Shown: positions 42,763-51,282, numbered from the stretch's first letter. The stretch: 64,000 bases of DNA from Treponema sp. (GCA_024693715.1 JAILKS010000038.1:1-64000); one strand, 5' to 3'. The notes: a model not told the origin generated them from the sequence alone. Made by a program: numbers and translations.

Positions 42763-43515
42763 ATGTTAAAATTGAAAAAATTTAATGCTGCTTTCTATCA
42801 AAGAATAATCCCGCTTATCTGTTCGTTTATTTTTCTTTTTTATTTTATCTATTTTTTTAAAAACATCACAAATAATCTTCTTTCGACGATTATAAGCATA
42901 AGTCTTGGAATTTCTTTTTTAATTTCCTTCTTTCTTTTTCTTTTTCCAAAAAATTACGGCATATACGGAATCTTTTCTTTTATATATTCCTTCATCTTTT
43001 GTTTTTTCGAGCAATATTTCATTCTTATGGTTTACTGTTTTGTAATTACGATTGTTTTTTTGTGGAATCAGGGATTTTTTACAAATAAGAAAATATATAA
43101 ATTTGTTTTCAGCGTACTATATTTTGGAATTCTTGCAGTAATCAGAATCTACAATTTTTCGGAATCTTTCGAAGAACATATGCTCCAATTTTTACCGCAC
43201 GTTATCGCTTCTTTAGTAATCGCCTTGTTTGTCATTAATTCTTATACAATCAGGGTTGGTTTAAAAAATAAACAGACAATGAACATTGATAATCTTAATT
43301 TAACAGAAAGACAAAAGGATCTTATGCTTCATATTCTTTCGGATGAACCTTATAAACAGTACGCAATAGATTCAAATATTTCAGAATCTGTCATAAAAAA
43401 AGAAGCTTCAGAGATTTTCAAATATTTTGATGTCTGTACACGCTATGCATTTGTTGCCAAATTTTCACATTTTACTTTTATTTACAAAGGAAAAACCTAT
43501 ACCTTCAACAGTTAA
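42763..43515 (+). CDS. six-helix membrane protein with LuxR-type HTH (regulator 2)
   Basis: A 250-residue paralogue of the protein at 39790-40539: six predicted membrane helices (about residues 13-165) rich in Phe and Ile, then a LuxR-like HTH at about 178-235 (NLTERQKDLMLHILSD, YAIDSNISESVIKKEASEIF, KYFDVCTRYAF) that is more diverged, lacking the usual Gly-Val. AAGGAG lies only 2 nt before ATG 42763, so TTG 42772 may be the true start. Its 3' end overlaps pyrF by 4 bp on the other strand. Function unknown. Confidence 0.72.
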   Translation: MLKLKKFNAAFYQRIIPLICSFIFLFYFIYFFKNITNNLLSTIISISLGISFLISFFLFLFPKNYGIYGIFSFIYSFIFCFFEQYFILMVYCFVITIVFLWNQGFFTNKKIYKFVFSVLYFGILAVIRIYNFSESFEEHMLQFLPHVIASLVIALFVINSYTIRVGLKNKQTMNIDNLNLTERQKDLMLHILSDEPYKQYAIDSNISESVIKKEASEIFKYFDVCTRYAFVAKFSHFTFIYKGKTYTFNS

Positions 43516-44432
43516 AGAAGGCTTTTTTTAGCGTTCAATAAATCTTCCTTTGCAGCGATACATGCTCTAGCGGCTGAATCAGCAATATCCTTCATGGTTA
43601 TATTTTTATCATCAGCATTAAAATCTTTTTTCCATGCACAAAGGATTCCACGGCTTGAATTTACAGTACCGCCAGCTTTATCTAAAAGTGTCGCCGCAAT
43701 TTTTGCATCTCCTCCCTGCGCACCATAACCTGGAATCAAAAAGAATGTGTCTTTATATTTATCACGCAGATAACGTGCATCCTTTTCCTGAGTAGCACCA
43801 ACAACTGCTCCAAAAATACCACAGGTCTGTTCCGGATAAAGACTTTTAACTTCAGTACCGATTCGTGCAATTTCATCTCCAACTTTTTCAAGAAGAAGTC
43901 CGCCGTTTTTCAATTCCTGATGTTCAATATCACTCATTCCGGGATTAGATGTACATAATAGAACAAATGCACCTTTCCCACCCTTTTCTTTATCTGCATA
44001 TTTTGTAAAAGGAACAAGCGTGTCAAAACCCATGTACGGATTTACGGTGATAATATCGGTTTCAAAATCACCGGTAAAATGAGCTTTTGCATAAGCGTCT
44101 GATGTAGCACCAATATCACCACGTTTTATATCAGAAATAGCGATTAATCCTGTTTTTTTAATTTCACGTAAAGTCTGTGCATAAACCTTTAGCCCTTCAA
44201 TGCCCATCGCTTCATAATAGGCAATCTGTACTTTAAAACAGCACGCAGATTTATCATTAACAACCCTGCTGATTATCTCTTTATTATAGGCAAGAACAGC
44301 CTGAGCATTATTTTCAAACTGATTTCTGACAGATTCCGGTATATATGATGGATCTGTATCAAGTCCTGCACACAAAGGTCCGTTTTCTACCGCAAGCTCC
44401 TGTAAAAGCTGCATATTATGTTTTTCATTCAT
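43512..44432 (-). CDS. pyrF: orotidine-5'-phosphate decarboxylase, type 2
   Basis: Last step of UMP synthesis. The 306-residue protein is of the longer type-2 (PyrF/UMPS-distinct) class. Catalytic Lys/Asp are in ISDIKRGDIGATS (about residue 97), preceded by CAGLDTDP and followed by the phosphate loop PGYGAQGG and SSRGI. ATG 44432 has no ribosome-binding site; TATAAT ends 6 nt before it. It converges with regulator 2 with a 4-bp overlap. Confidence 0.94.
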   Translation of the reverse strand: MNEKHNMQLLQELAVENGPLCAGLDTDPSYIPESVRNQFENNAQAVLAYNKEIISRVVNDKSACCFKVQIAYYEAMGIEGLKVYAQTLREIKKTGLIAISDIKRGDIGATSDAYAKAHFTGDFETDIITVNPYMGFDTLVPFTKYADKEKGGKGAFVLLCTSNPGMSDIEHQELKNGGLLLEKVGDEIARIGTEVKSLYPEQTCGIFGAVVGATQEKDARYLRDKYKDTFFLIPGYGAQGGDAKIAATLLDKAGGTVNSSRGILCAWKKDFNADDKNITMKDIADSAARACIAAKEDLLNAKKSLL

Positions 44433-44438
44433 ATCGCC

Positions 44439-44467
44439 ATTATACTGAATCTGAATCTAGTTTTAAA
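44439..44467 (-). promoter_or_regulatory. promoter of pyrF
   Basis: On the minus strand TTTAAA (44467-44462), a 17-bp spacer and TATAAT (44444-44439), ending 6 nt before ATG 44432. Confidence 0.6.
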
Positions 44468-44512
44468 TAGTTAAAAATGATATATATAAATTAGAAAAAG
44501 GAGTATACTAAA

Positions 44513-45814
44513 ATGAAAAAAATCCCTCTGATTATTTCTATGCTTTTTTGTCTTTTCTCGCAGATTTTTGCAGCATCTTTTGCTATTAATACCGAAAAAC
44601 TTCCTGAAGAAGAAAACATGTCGTTCTATTATTCACAGTTTTTAAAAAATGAACAGTATTCTGCCAGCTGGGTAAGAGAATGGAAATATCCTGTGCCAAA
44701 AGAGCAGGTTCTTGATGAATTAAAACAATGCGATGAATATTTCTCATCACTTTCAAAGCCTAATTACGAATCCATGCTTATAAATCTTATCATTAAAGCA
44801 TATCTTTATAATCTTGATGGAATCGAATGGTCAGCGGTTGACGATTATGCCTCAATGCTCAAGAAAAAATATCCTAAGGAATTCAGAACCTGGTGGATAA
44901 CTGCAAACTTTTACTGTACTTCAAGATTTGATTTAGGATATCCTGAATATCAGAAGGCAATTAAAGTACGCGGCGGGCTGGAAAAAAAGGATGATTATGG
45001 ACCTGACTTCCTTATTGATTACGCTATATGTGCAAAATCATGTAAAATGAAACAGACTGCAATGTATGCTCTTTCTTTAATCACAAAAATCTATAATATT
45101 CCAAAAGAAAACATCAAGGCATGGGATTTTGTCGATCATGAAGATGAACATTCTTCGCCGGATAAAAATTATGAGTATAAAAAAATATGGGATTATGCAG
45201 AAATATCTGAAAAAGAAGTTTCTTTTAACTGCAGCTTAGTTGGTTTTACAATAACAGTTCCATCTGACAGTACAAATCTGCAATTGGGTAATTATAATGA
45301 AAGAACAAATATGTTTATGGTGACAATGCCTGCTGAACATACATCAGACGGACAGGAAATTACATCGACATTTTTAAGCATGATGTATTGTGCCGATTCC
45401 GATGCTGTTTCTTTAGATGCATATTCAGAAAGAATACTGTCAAGCTTTACAAAATATCCTTCGGTAAAAATCACTAAAAAGTCAAAGAAAATTAACGGCT
45501 ACAATTCAACAATCTACAACATAAATAATCCTGATCTTTATAATGATGAAATAAGAAAAGGTAATCGTGGAATTCTAATTGTTCTTGAAGTGCCTTATAA
45601 AGAATTTGCCGGAAAAGATAAGGAAGTTCAATTCCTTTATGAAAAGGCTGAAGGAAACAAGCAGGGAAACATGACAATATTTGTAAATAATGCAAAATTA
45701 AACAGATTAAAAGCACCGATATATTTTATCTTCCTTCTCGACACCTGTAATGCAGTTTATAAAGAAGCAGAAAAACAATTCTGGGATATTATGTCTACAG
45801 TAAGTTTTGAATAG
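44513..45814 (+). CDS. secreted protein of unknown function
   Basis: A 433-residue exported protein. The signal peptide is MKKIPLIISMLFCLFSQIFAA. Residues about 50-210 look helical (tetratricopeptide-like spacing, e.g. SMLINLIIKAYLYNLDGIEW, then WWITANFYCTSRFDLGYPEYQKAI); from about 235 a beta-rich domain follows (VGFTITVPSDSTNLQLG). AAAGGAG precedes the ATG. Its end overlaps the convergent FMN dehydrogenase gene by 20 bp. No family recognised. Confidence 0.75.
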   Translation: MKKIPLIISMLFCLFSQIFAASFAINTEKLPEEENMSFYYSQFLKNEQYSASWVREWKYPVPKEQVLDELKQCDEYFSSLSKPNYESMLINLIIKAYLYNLDGIEWSAVDDYASMLKKKYPKEFRTWWITANFYCTSRFDLGYPEYQKAIKVRGGLEKKDDYGPDFLIDYAICAKSCKMKQTAMYALSLITKIYNIPKENIKAWDFVDHEDEHSSPDKNYEYKKIWDYAEISEKEVSFNCSLVGFTITVPSDSTNLQLGNYNERTNMFMVTMPAEHTSDGQEITSTFLSMMYCADSDAVSLDAYSERILSSFTKYPSVKITKKSKKINGYNSTIYNINNPDLYNDEIRKGNRGILIVLEVPYKEFAGKDKEVQFLYEKAEGNKQGNMTIFVNNAKLNRLKAPIYFIFLLDTCNAVYKEAEKQFWDIMSTVSFE

Positions 45815-46667
45815 TTTCTTTAAAATTTCCGTCAAATGTTGCCCTGATAAACGGACGGGCCATAATCACCTGGTCTGCTCCGTAAAGAAGAGCAGTTTGA
45901 ATGTCTTTTTTTGTTCTTATTCCACCGTCAACCCAAATTTCTTTACAGAACTTTTTCAATTCCTCTGCATTTTCCTTTAAATAATCTGCCGTACTTCCAG
46001 AACGTGTTTCTACCCTTCCCCCGTGATTAGAAATATAAACAACATCAGGCAGTACTTCTTTTACAAGCTCTAAATCTTCCTTCGTGAAAACACCTTTAAT
46101 TACAAACGGAAGCTGAGTTTTTTCACGAAATTCTTCCAGTTGAACAGCAGTTTTACGTTCAAGATTTACAAGATTCCGCATTGTCAGAATATTATATGAA
46201 TCTATATCTATACCAATATAATCTGCAAAAGGCTTAACCCATTCAACGCGTTCAAACAATCTTGACTGAGGATAAGGTTTTAGGAAAAATGCAGCATTAA
46301 CATTTTTGTTTTCCTGTTTTAATTTTTTTACTGCTTCAATGCCATATTTCAATTTTTCATCGGGACAACCATCGCCTATACAAAGTCCGAAGCCTGCGTT
46401 ATAAGCATTTTCCAGATACGGAAGATAAAAATCCCTTTCATTTTCAAAACCAATGTTTTCTACAGCGCCTGTAACAGGTCCGCATCTTATTACCGAAGAT
46501 TTTATTTCTATTTTTTCTGCATTTTCATCATATAAATCTTTCCATGCCTGAACATTTGCCTGAAAGTTCTGTCCTTCCATAACACCGCCAAGACCTGGAA
46601 GCATATCCGGACAACCAAAGCCGTTACATTCATCGCATCTATGACATTTTAATTCACCGGAAAACAT
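45795..46667 (-). CDS. FMN-dependent alpha-hydroxy-acid dehydrogenase family protein
   Basis: A 290-residue TIM-barrel flavoprotein related to lactate/glycolate oxidases. The FMN-phosphate region is IWVDGGIRTKKDIQTALLYGA near the C-terminus, and SNHGGRVETRSG contains the catalytic-loop histidine. A cysteine-rich N-terminus (CHRCDECNGFGC) is unlike classical members and could hold an Fe-S or zinc site; such variants are common in anaerobes. ATG 46667 lies 1 nt after the pfk stop with GGAG upstream, so the two are coupled. Substrate unknown. Confidence 0.82.
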   Translation of the reverse strand: MFSGELKCHRCDECNGFGCPDMLPGLGGVMEGQNFQANVQAWKDLYDENAEKIEIKSSVIRCGPVTGAVENIGFENERDFYLPYLENAYNAGFGLCIGDGCPDEKLKYGIEAVKKLKQENKNVNAAFFLKPYPQSRLFERVEWVKPFADYIGIDIDSYNILTMRNLVNLERKTAVQLEEFREKTQLPFVIKGVFTKEDLELVKEVLPDVVYISNHGGRVETRSGSTADYLKENAEELKKFCKEIWVDGGIRTKKDIQTALLYGADQVIMARPFIRATFDGNFKETIQNLL

Positions 46668-46668
46668 T

Positions 46669-47745
46669 TTAATCTCCAAAACAGATTCCAAGAGCTCTTG
46701 CAGACTGCAAAAGTCCATTATCTGCAGGAATAAGCTTTACAACTCCCGCTACTGCACTTAACGGAACACTGACAATTTCTCCGCCTTTTAAAGCGACCAG
46801 TTTTCCAAAATCACCGGCCGCAAGAAAATCTGCAGCGGCAACACCAACTCTTGTCGCAAGAACAATATCATAAGGCTTAGGATTTCCACCGCGCTGTAAA
46901 TATCCAAGCACTGAAGTTCTGGTTTCAAGACCGGTTTCTTCTTCAAGTTCCCTTGCTACTCTGTAACCGACAGATTCGGTCATTGCTTCCCGTGCCTTTT
47001 TAAATTCTTTTTTACTCAATTTTGCTTCTGCAAGATTAATCGCACCTTCTGAACAGGCAATTATTGAATATTCATGTCCATCAGCCTTTCTCTGCTGAAT
47101 GAATTTTGCAATCTTTTTTATATCGTAAGGGATTTCCGGAAGAAGAATTACGTCTGCATTAGCGGCAATTCCCGCATATAATCCCAGCCATCCGACCTTA
47201 TGGCCCATAATCTCAACAACCATTACTCTGTGGTGACTTTTTGCAGTAGTGCGGATTGCTTCAATTCCTTCTGCCGCAACCTGAATAGCTGTCTGAAAAC
47301 CAAAAGATTCATCTGTTCCGACAATATCATTATCAATTGTTTTAGGAAGTCCTATAACGTTAAAGCCTTCATCATAAAGTAAAGATGCAGTTGTATTTGT
47401 TCCATTTCCGCCAAGACATACAAGTGCATCAAGCTTATTCTTCTTAAATGTTTTTTTTATTCCTTCTACAGGTAAAAGTCCTGTTTTCGGATCCTTAACC
47501 GGATTTTTAAATGGTTTTACACGTGAAGTTCCAAGACAGGTTCCTCCTTCCTTTGCAAGATTTTCAAAATCAAGATTATCCATCTTAAAAGTATCATTAT
47601 CAATCAAACCGCGGTAACCATTTCTGATACCGATAAATTTCATTCCATATTTCTTTTTACCGGCAACGCAAAGTGCCCTTATTGCCGCATTCAAGCCGGG
47701 AGCGTCTCCCCCTGATGTTAAAATGCCTACTGTACTTACTTTCAT
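46669..47745 (-). CDS. 6-phosphofructokinase (phosphoryl donor uncertain)
   Basis: Phosphorylates fructose-6-phosphate. The 358-residue protein has GILTSGGDAPGLNAAIR at the N-terminus, donor-site CLGGNGTNTT (about residue 110) and PKTIDNDIVGTDE (about 134). Position 104 (E. coli numbering) is Gly, as in ATP enzymes, but position 124 is Lys, as in pyrophosphate enzymes; this mix is known from group III PFKs, so the donor could be ATP or PPi. ATG 47745 has no ribosome-binding site but TGC-TATAAT 6 nt upstream. Operon with the FMN dehydrogenase. Confidence 0.93.
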   Translation of the reverse strand: MKVSTVGILTSGGDAPGLNAAIRALCVAGKKKYGMKFIGIRNGYRGLIDNDTFKMDNLDFENLAKEGGTCLGTSRVKPFKNPVKDPKTGLLPVEGIKKTFKKNKLDALVCLGGNGTNTTASLLYDEGFNVIGLPKTIDNDIVGTDESFGFQTAIQVAAEGIEAIRTTAKSHHRVMVVEIMGHKVGWLGLYAGIAANADVILLPEIPYDIKKIAKFIQQRKADGHEYSIIACSEGAINLAEAKLSKKEFKKAREAMTESVGYRVARELEEETGLETRTSVLGYLQRGGNPKPYDIVLATRVGVAAADFLAAGDFGKLVALKGGEIVSVPLSAVAGVVKLIPADNGLLQSARALGICFGD

Positions 47746-47751
47746 ATTGTA

Positions 47752-47780
47752 ATTATAGCATTATACGAAAGAAAAGTTAA
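47752..47780 (-). promoter_or_regulatory. promoter of the pfk operon
   Basis: On the minus strand TTAACT (47780-47775), a 17-bp spacer ending in TGC, then TATAAT (47757-47752), 6 nt before ATG 47745. Confidence 0.7.
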
Positions 47781-47814
47781 ATCTTTTTGGAGTTAATATT
47801 TTTTTTTCATTTCC

Positions 47815-47820
47815 GATAAT
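47815..47820 (+). promoter_or_regulatory. -10 element of ftsK
   Basis: GATAAT ending 6 nt before ATG 47827, back to back with the pfk promoter. No ribosome-binding site. Confidence 0.5.
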
Positions 47821-47826
47821 AGAATT

Positions 47827-50490
47827 ATGAAATCATCTAATAAATCCAGTCTGCTTACAGGTATTATACTTTTATCTTTATCAGCAGTGTTCACTATTTG
47901 TTTACTTATACAACTATTAAACTTCGGTGCTTCGGGACCGGGGCAGAATATATTTTTTACATTAGGATTAATGCTCGTTTCTGTTTATGGAATAAGCAGC
48001 GCTTTAATTCCTGTTTTTTTATTTATCGCAGGATTATCATGCTTTGCCACTACATGGACAAGTCAGAAGACAATGCGTCTTTTGACTGCCATTATCCCGT
48101 TTTTTACAATTGTCCTTACAGAAAAAATAGTCCGCTCTATTTTAAATCTCGATTATTCTTCATCTACAATAATTAAAGTAGCAATCACTATCATAACCGG
48201 AATAATACTTTGTATTGTTGAAATCCTTGTCGTAAGCTTTATAGCAGAATCAATTAATCAGAGAATTTTCCATTCTGAACGCACAAGAGCATCAGCATTT
48301 TCAAATGCAACAAAGCCTTTAAAACGTCCAAAATTAAAATCACTTTCAAATAAATTCCTAACTTCAAAGGATCGTAAATCAAAACAGGAAGAAGAATTCG
48401 TTTTTGTAGACGAAACTCCTCAATCAGTTGATGAAGAAATACAGGAAACTTCTGTAGATATTGAACCAGAAGAAGAAACAGTAGAAGAAACTGCAAATCC
48501 ATCGTCTATGATAACACAGGAAGAATACGATGCTTTAATTAATCCTGCAAAAGCTGAGCCTGAGGTTAAAGAACTTGAATGGAATAATCTTCCTCCTGCC
48601 CCGGAAACTCTGCCTCCGGAATATACAGAAGAAATTGATGAATCAGACCCTGCTCTTGAATTTCCTCCACAGGAAAAAAAATATCCGACAAGAATAATTC
48701 TTGATAATGAAAAAACTGAAGAAAAAAAGGATAACATTTCAGAACCTGCAATAGATCCTGATTTTTATGATATTGACCTTAATTCAGATTATGACAATCT
48801 TTCTGAGGATGAAGAAATTGATGAGCCTGAAACAAAGGATCCTACAATCGGCTTTACAAACAGGACTTCTTCTGTTTTTTCTCAGATGGATGATGATATT
48901 TTAAATAATCAGACAGATGACAATCTTCAAAATCCAAATCAGGGTGCTACAAATTTAACAAAGGATGATTTAACTGATTTTTTCAATGCACAGCAGAAAG
49001 AAAATACACCGTCGACAAAAGAGATTCAAGGAAATCCTCCTAAAACAGGAAACAGAGCGGTAAAAAAAGGACCTTATGTAATTCCTTCAGATTTGCTCAC
49101 CGCATATAAAGACGACCAGTACTGGATTATAGATGATGAAACTAAACAGGCTTCCATAAATTTAAAACAGACGTTATCTGAATTCAACATTGATGCAGAT
49201 ATCATCGGTATTAAAAAAGGACCTGTCGTTACAATGTTTGAAATTCTTCCTGCTCCAGGCGTAAAACTGAGTAAAATTGTCGCTTTGCAGGATAACATTG
49301 CTTTATCACTTGCAGCACAGTCAGTTCGAATTGTTGCACCAATTCCTGGAAAACAGGCGGTAGGTATTGAAGTTCCTAATAAAAACCGTTCAGTTGTCGG
49401 TTTCCGTGAAATCATTGAAATGGATTTGCCTGAATGGAATAAAATGGCAGTTCCGGTAATTCTTGGAAAGGATATTCTTGGTAAAGCACAATTAATTGAT
49501 CTTGTAAAAACACCTCATATGCTCATTGCAGGTGCAACAGGCTCTGGTAAATCTGTCTGCGTAAATTCTCTCATTCTTTCCATTTTGTACAAGCGTTCTT
49601 ATCAGGATGTAAAGATGATTCTCGTAGATCCAAAGGTTGTTGAGCTTAAGCTTTACAACAATATTCCTCATCTTCTGACTCCTGTAATCACAGAACCTAA
49701 AAAGGCTCTTCAGGCACTTCAATATTGTCTATGCGAAATGGAACGACGTTATGCACTTTTAGATGGAATGGGTGTCCGTGATATTTCAACATATAATCAG
49801 AAGATTAAAGAAAAAAATATCTGTACGGAAAAGCTTCCTTACATTGTAGTAATTATTGATGAATTTGCAGATTTAATGGCAACAAGCGGTAAAGAGCTTG
49901 AATCGGTAATCGCAAGATTAACTGCCATGAGCCGTGCTGTCGGTATTCATCTTGTTCTTGCAACACAGCGTCCTTCGGTAAACGTAATAACCGGTCTTAT
50001 TAAGGCAAATATTCCTAGTAGAATTGCCTTCATGGTTGCATCGAGAACAGATTCCAACATCATCATAGACAGCGTTGGTGCAGAAAAGCTTCTTGGCCGC
50101 GGTGATATGCTTTATGCTTCTGCCGTAGATCCTTATCCTGTTCGTATACAGGGAACATTCGTAAGTGACCAGGAAGTTGAAAACGTTGTAAATGCGGTCA
50201 AAGAATACGGAGAACCTGATTATATTGATGATGAAATCTTCATTGAAGAAGATGATGATATTGAAGGCAGCGTTGATTTATTCGGTAATGCTTACAGTGA
50301 TGAAGACCCGCTTTATGATCAGGCACTTGAAATTGTAGTTCAGGCTGGAAAGGCAAGTGCAAGTTATATTCAACGAAGATTAAAAATAGGTTATAACCGG
50401 GCAGCAAGACTTGTAGAAGAGATGGAAGAACGAGGCATTGTCGGTCCGGCAAATGGAAGTAAACCTCGCGAAATAATCCATATGCCATAA
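47827..50490 (+). CDS. ftsK: DNA translocase FtsK/SpoIIIE
   Basis: Septal DNA pump that resolves chromosomes at division. The 887-residue protein has four N-terminal membrane helices (about 10-140), a long acidic Glu/Pro-rich linker (about 165-410), the motor domain with Walker A IAGATGSGKS (about residue 567) and Walker B VVIIDEFADLM (about 673), LATQRPSVNVITG, and a C-terminal gamma winged helix (ASASYIQRRLKIGYNRAARLVEEME) that reads oriented DNA motifs. Complete and of normal length. Divergent from pfk. Confidence 0.96.
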   Translation: MKSSNKSSLLTGIILLSLSAVFTICLLIQLLNFGASGPGQNIFFTLGLMLVSVYGISSALIPVFLFIAGLSCFATTWTSQKTMRLLTAIIPFFTIVLTEKIVRSILNLDYSSSTIIKVAITIITGIILCIVEILVVSFIAESINQRIFHSERTRASAFSNATKPLKRPKLKSLSNKFLTSKDRKSKQEEEFVFVDETPQSVDEEIQETSVDIEPEEETVEETANPSSMITQEEYDALINPAKAEPEVKELEWNNLPPAPETLPPEYTEEIDESDPALEFPPQEKKYPTRIILDNEKTEEKKDNISEPAIDPDFYDIDLNSDYDNLSEDEEIDEPETKDPTIGFTNRTSSVFSQMDDDILNNQTDDNLQNPNQGATNLTKDDLTDFFNAQQKENTPSTKEIQGNPPKTGNRAVKKGPYVIPSDLLTAYKDDQYWIIDDETKQASINLKQTLSEFNIDADIIGIKKGPVVTMFEILPAPGVKLSKIVALQDNIALSLAAQSVRIVAPIPGKQAVGIEVPNKNRSVVGFREIIEMDLPEWNKMAVPVILGKDILGKAQLIDLVKTPHMLIAGATGSGKSVCVNSLILSILYKRSYQDVKMILVDPKVVELKLYNNIPHLLTPVITEPKKALQALQYCLCEMERRYALLDGMGVRDISTYNQKIKEKNICTEKLPYIVVIIDEFADLMATSGKELESVIARLTAMSRAVGIHLVLATQRPSVNVITGLIKANIPSRIAFMVASRTDSNIIIDSVGAEKLLGRGDMLYASAVDPYPVRIQGTFVSDQEVENVVNAVKEYGEPDYIDDEIFIEEDDDIEGSVDLFGNAYSDEDPLYDQALEIVVQAGKASASYIQRRLKIGYNRAARLVEEMEERGIVGPANGSKPREIIHMP

Positions 50491-50516
50491 AAAAAAGGCC
50501 GGGCTAAAACCCGGCT
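50489..50516 (-). terminator. intrinsic terminator of the minus-strand small RNA
   Basis: On the minus strand GCCGGG-TTTTAG-CCCGGC followed by C and eight T. On the plus strand the hairpin lies just after ftsK but is followed by TCGTTTCG, so the strong direction is minus. Confidence 0.8.
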
Positions 50517-50633
50517 CGTTTCGTGCTCCAAGTAACCTTTGTACTGGCACTATTATCTTTCTTCTGCATTACAGCTGCAGAAACGCTTTATTAATATTTG
50601 TAAGGAACTTTTTTAAGTCCGCCTATCTACGTA

Positions 50634-50681
50634 TTAATTTTGAGCGTCGTCCACGCTCTGTATTTTTGTCGGAAATTGCAT
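50634..50681 (-). CDS. 15-codon frame inside the small RNA
   Basis: ATG 50681 with AGGAGG 5-6 nt upstream encodes MQFPTKIQSVDDAQN and stop. The ribosome-binding site is among the strongest in the window. The second half of the frame forms the GAGCGT/ACGCTC hairpin, so translation would open it. Could be a leader peptide or a dual-function RNA; protein-level evidence is absent. Confidence 0.4.
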   Translation of the reverse strand: MQFPTKIQSVDDAQN

Positions 50682-50742
50682 TATTGCCTCCTCTACAAGC
50701 AGCCGGTCGCTGTCCCCATCTCAGCTCCCTAACCACAACTAA

Positions 50743-50767
50743 ATAATAACATTTTTAAATCAATTTG
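50743..50767 (-). promoter_or_regulatory. promoter of the small RNA
   Basis: Minus-strand TTGCAA, a 16-bp spacer and TGT-TATTAT. It faces away from a plus-strand TGT-TATAAT at 50806-50814 that serves desulfoferrodoxin. Confidence 0.55.
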
Positions 50768-50852
50768 CAACAAAAAATTATCTATATCTTTTTGAAACAA
50801 GGTATGTTATAATAGTTTTATTACACACTGAATAAAATCATGGAGGAAAACT

Positions 50853-51230
50853 ATGGGATTAAAGTTTTACAAATGTAATATCTGTGGAAAAATTATAATC
50901 ATGCTGAACGAGGTAAATACACCTACAATCTGCTGTGGTGAAATGATGTCAGAAATCATTCCAGGAACAACAGATGCTGCAGTAGAAAAGCATGTTCCTG
51001 TAATCAATAAAAACGGAAATATTGTAAATGTTACCGTCGGCGAAGTTGAACATCCGATGTCCGGTGAACATTACATCCAGTGGATTCTTTTACAGACAAA
51101 TAACGGGATTCAAAGAAAAAATCTTTCACCAACCGACAAACCTTCTGCAGACTTTGCTCTCCTTGATGGTGATGAAGTAATTGCCGCTTACGCTTACTGT
51201 AACTTGCACGGCTTGTGGAAAAATAACTAG
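50853..51230 (+). CDS. dfx: desulfoferrodoxin (2Fe superoxide reductase)
   Basis: Reduces superoxide to peroxide in anaerobes. The 125-residue protein has both iron sites: the desulforedoxin-type centre I (CNICG and TICCGE, four Cys) and centre II ligands EKHVPVI, GEVEHPMSGEHYIQW and CNLHGLW. GGAGG precedes the ATG, and TGT-TATAAT about 45 nt upstream gives a normal leader. T. pallidum neelaredoxin is known to lack the centre I cysteines, so this is the fuller form. Confidence 0.94.
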   Translation: MGLKFYKCNICGKIIIMLNEVNTPTICCGEMMSEIIPGTTDAAVEKHVPVINKNGNIVNVTVGEVEHPMSGEHYIQWILLQTNNGIQRKNLSPTDKPSADFALLDGDEVIAAYAYCNLHGLWKNN

Positions 51231-51270
51231 CTTTTTTATATATATACTTTTCTATTAAACATTATTTCGA

Positions 51271-51276
51271 TATAAT
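51271..51276 (+). promoter_or_regulatory. -10 element of guaA
   Basis: TATAAT ending 6 nt before ATG 51283; only T residues lie between, so there is no ribosome-binding site. Confidence 0.6.
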
Positions 51277-51282
51277 TTTTTT

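Larger units (their letters stand above)
50489..50736 (-). ncRNA. candidate stand-alone small RNA with a short reading frame
   Basis: Predicted 248-nt transcript in the 362-bp gap between ftsK and desulfoferrodoxin. On the minus strand TGT-TATTAT (50751-50743) with TTGCAA 16 bp upstream forms a promoter; the transcript ends at a GC-rich terminator with eight T. Internal hairpins: GAGCGT/ACGCTC (50642-50658), TTCTGCA/TGCAGAA (50562-50582) and GTGC...GCAC (50523-50550). CCGGCT near the 5' end could pair with AGCCGG of the terminator. It does not match SRP RNA (found at 11339), tmRNA, 6S or RNase P RNA by their conserved segments. It contains a 15-codon frame, listed separately. Confidence 0.6.

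Noticed and set aside
50489..50736. Assignment of the small RNA to tmRNA, 6S, SRP or RNase P RNA.
   Set aside because: No tRNA-like ends, no GGAA-capped SRP loop, no RNase P conserved core (GAGGAAAGTCC type) and no single long 6S hairpin; SRP RNA is already present at 11339.
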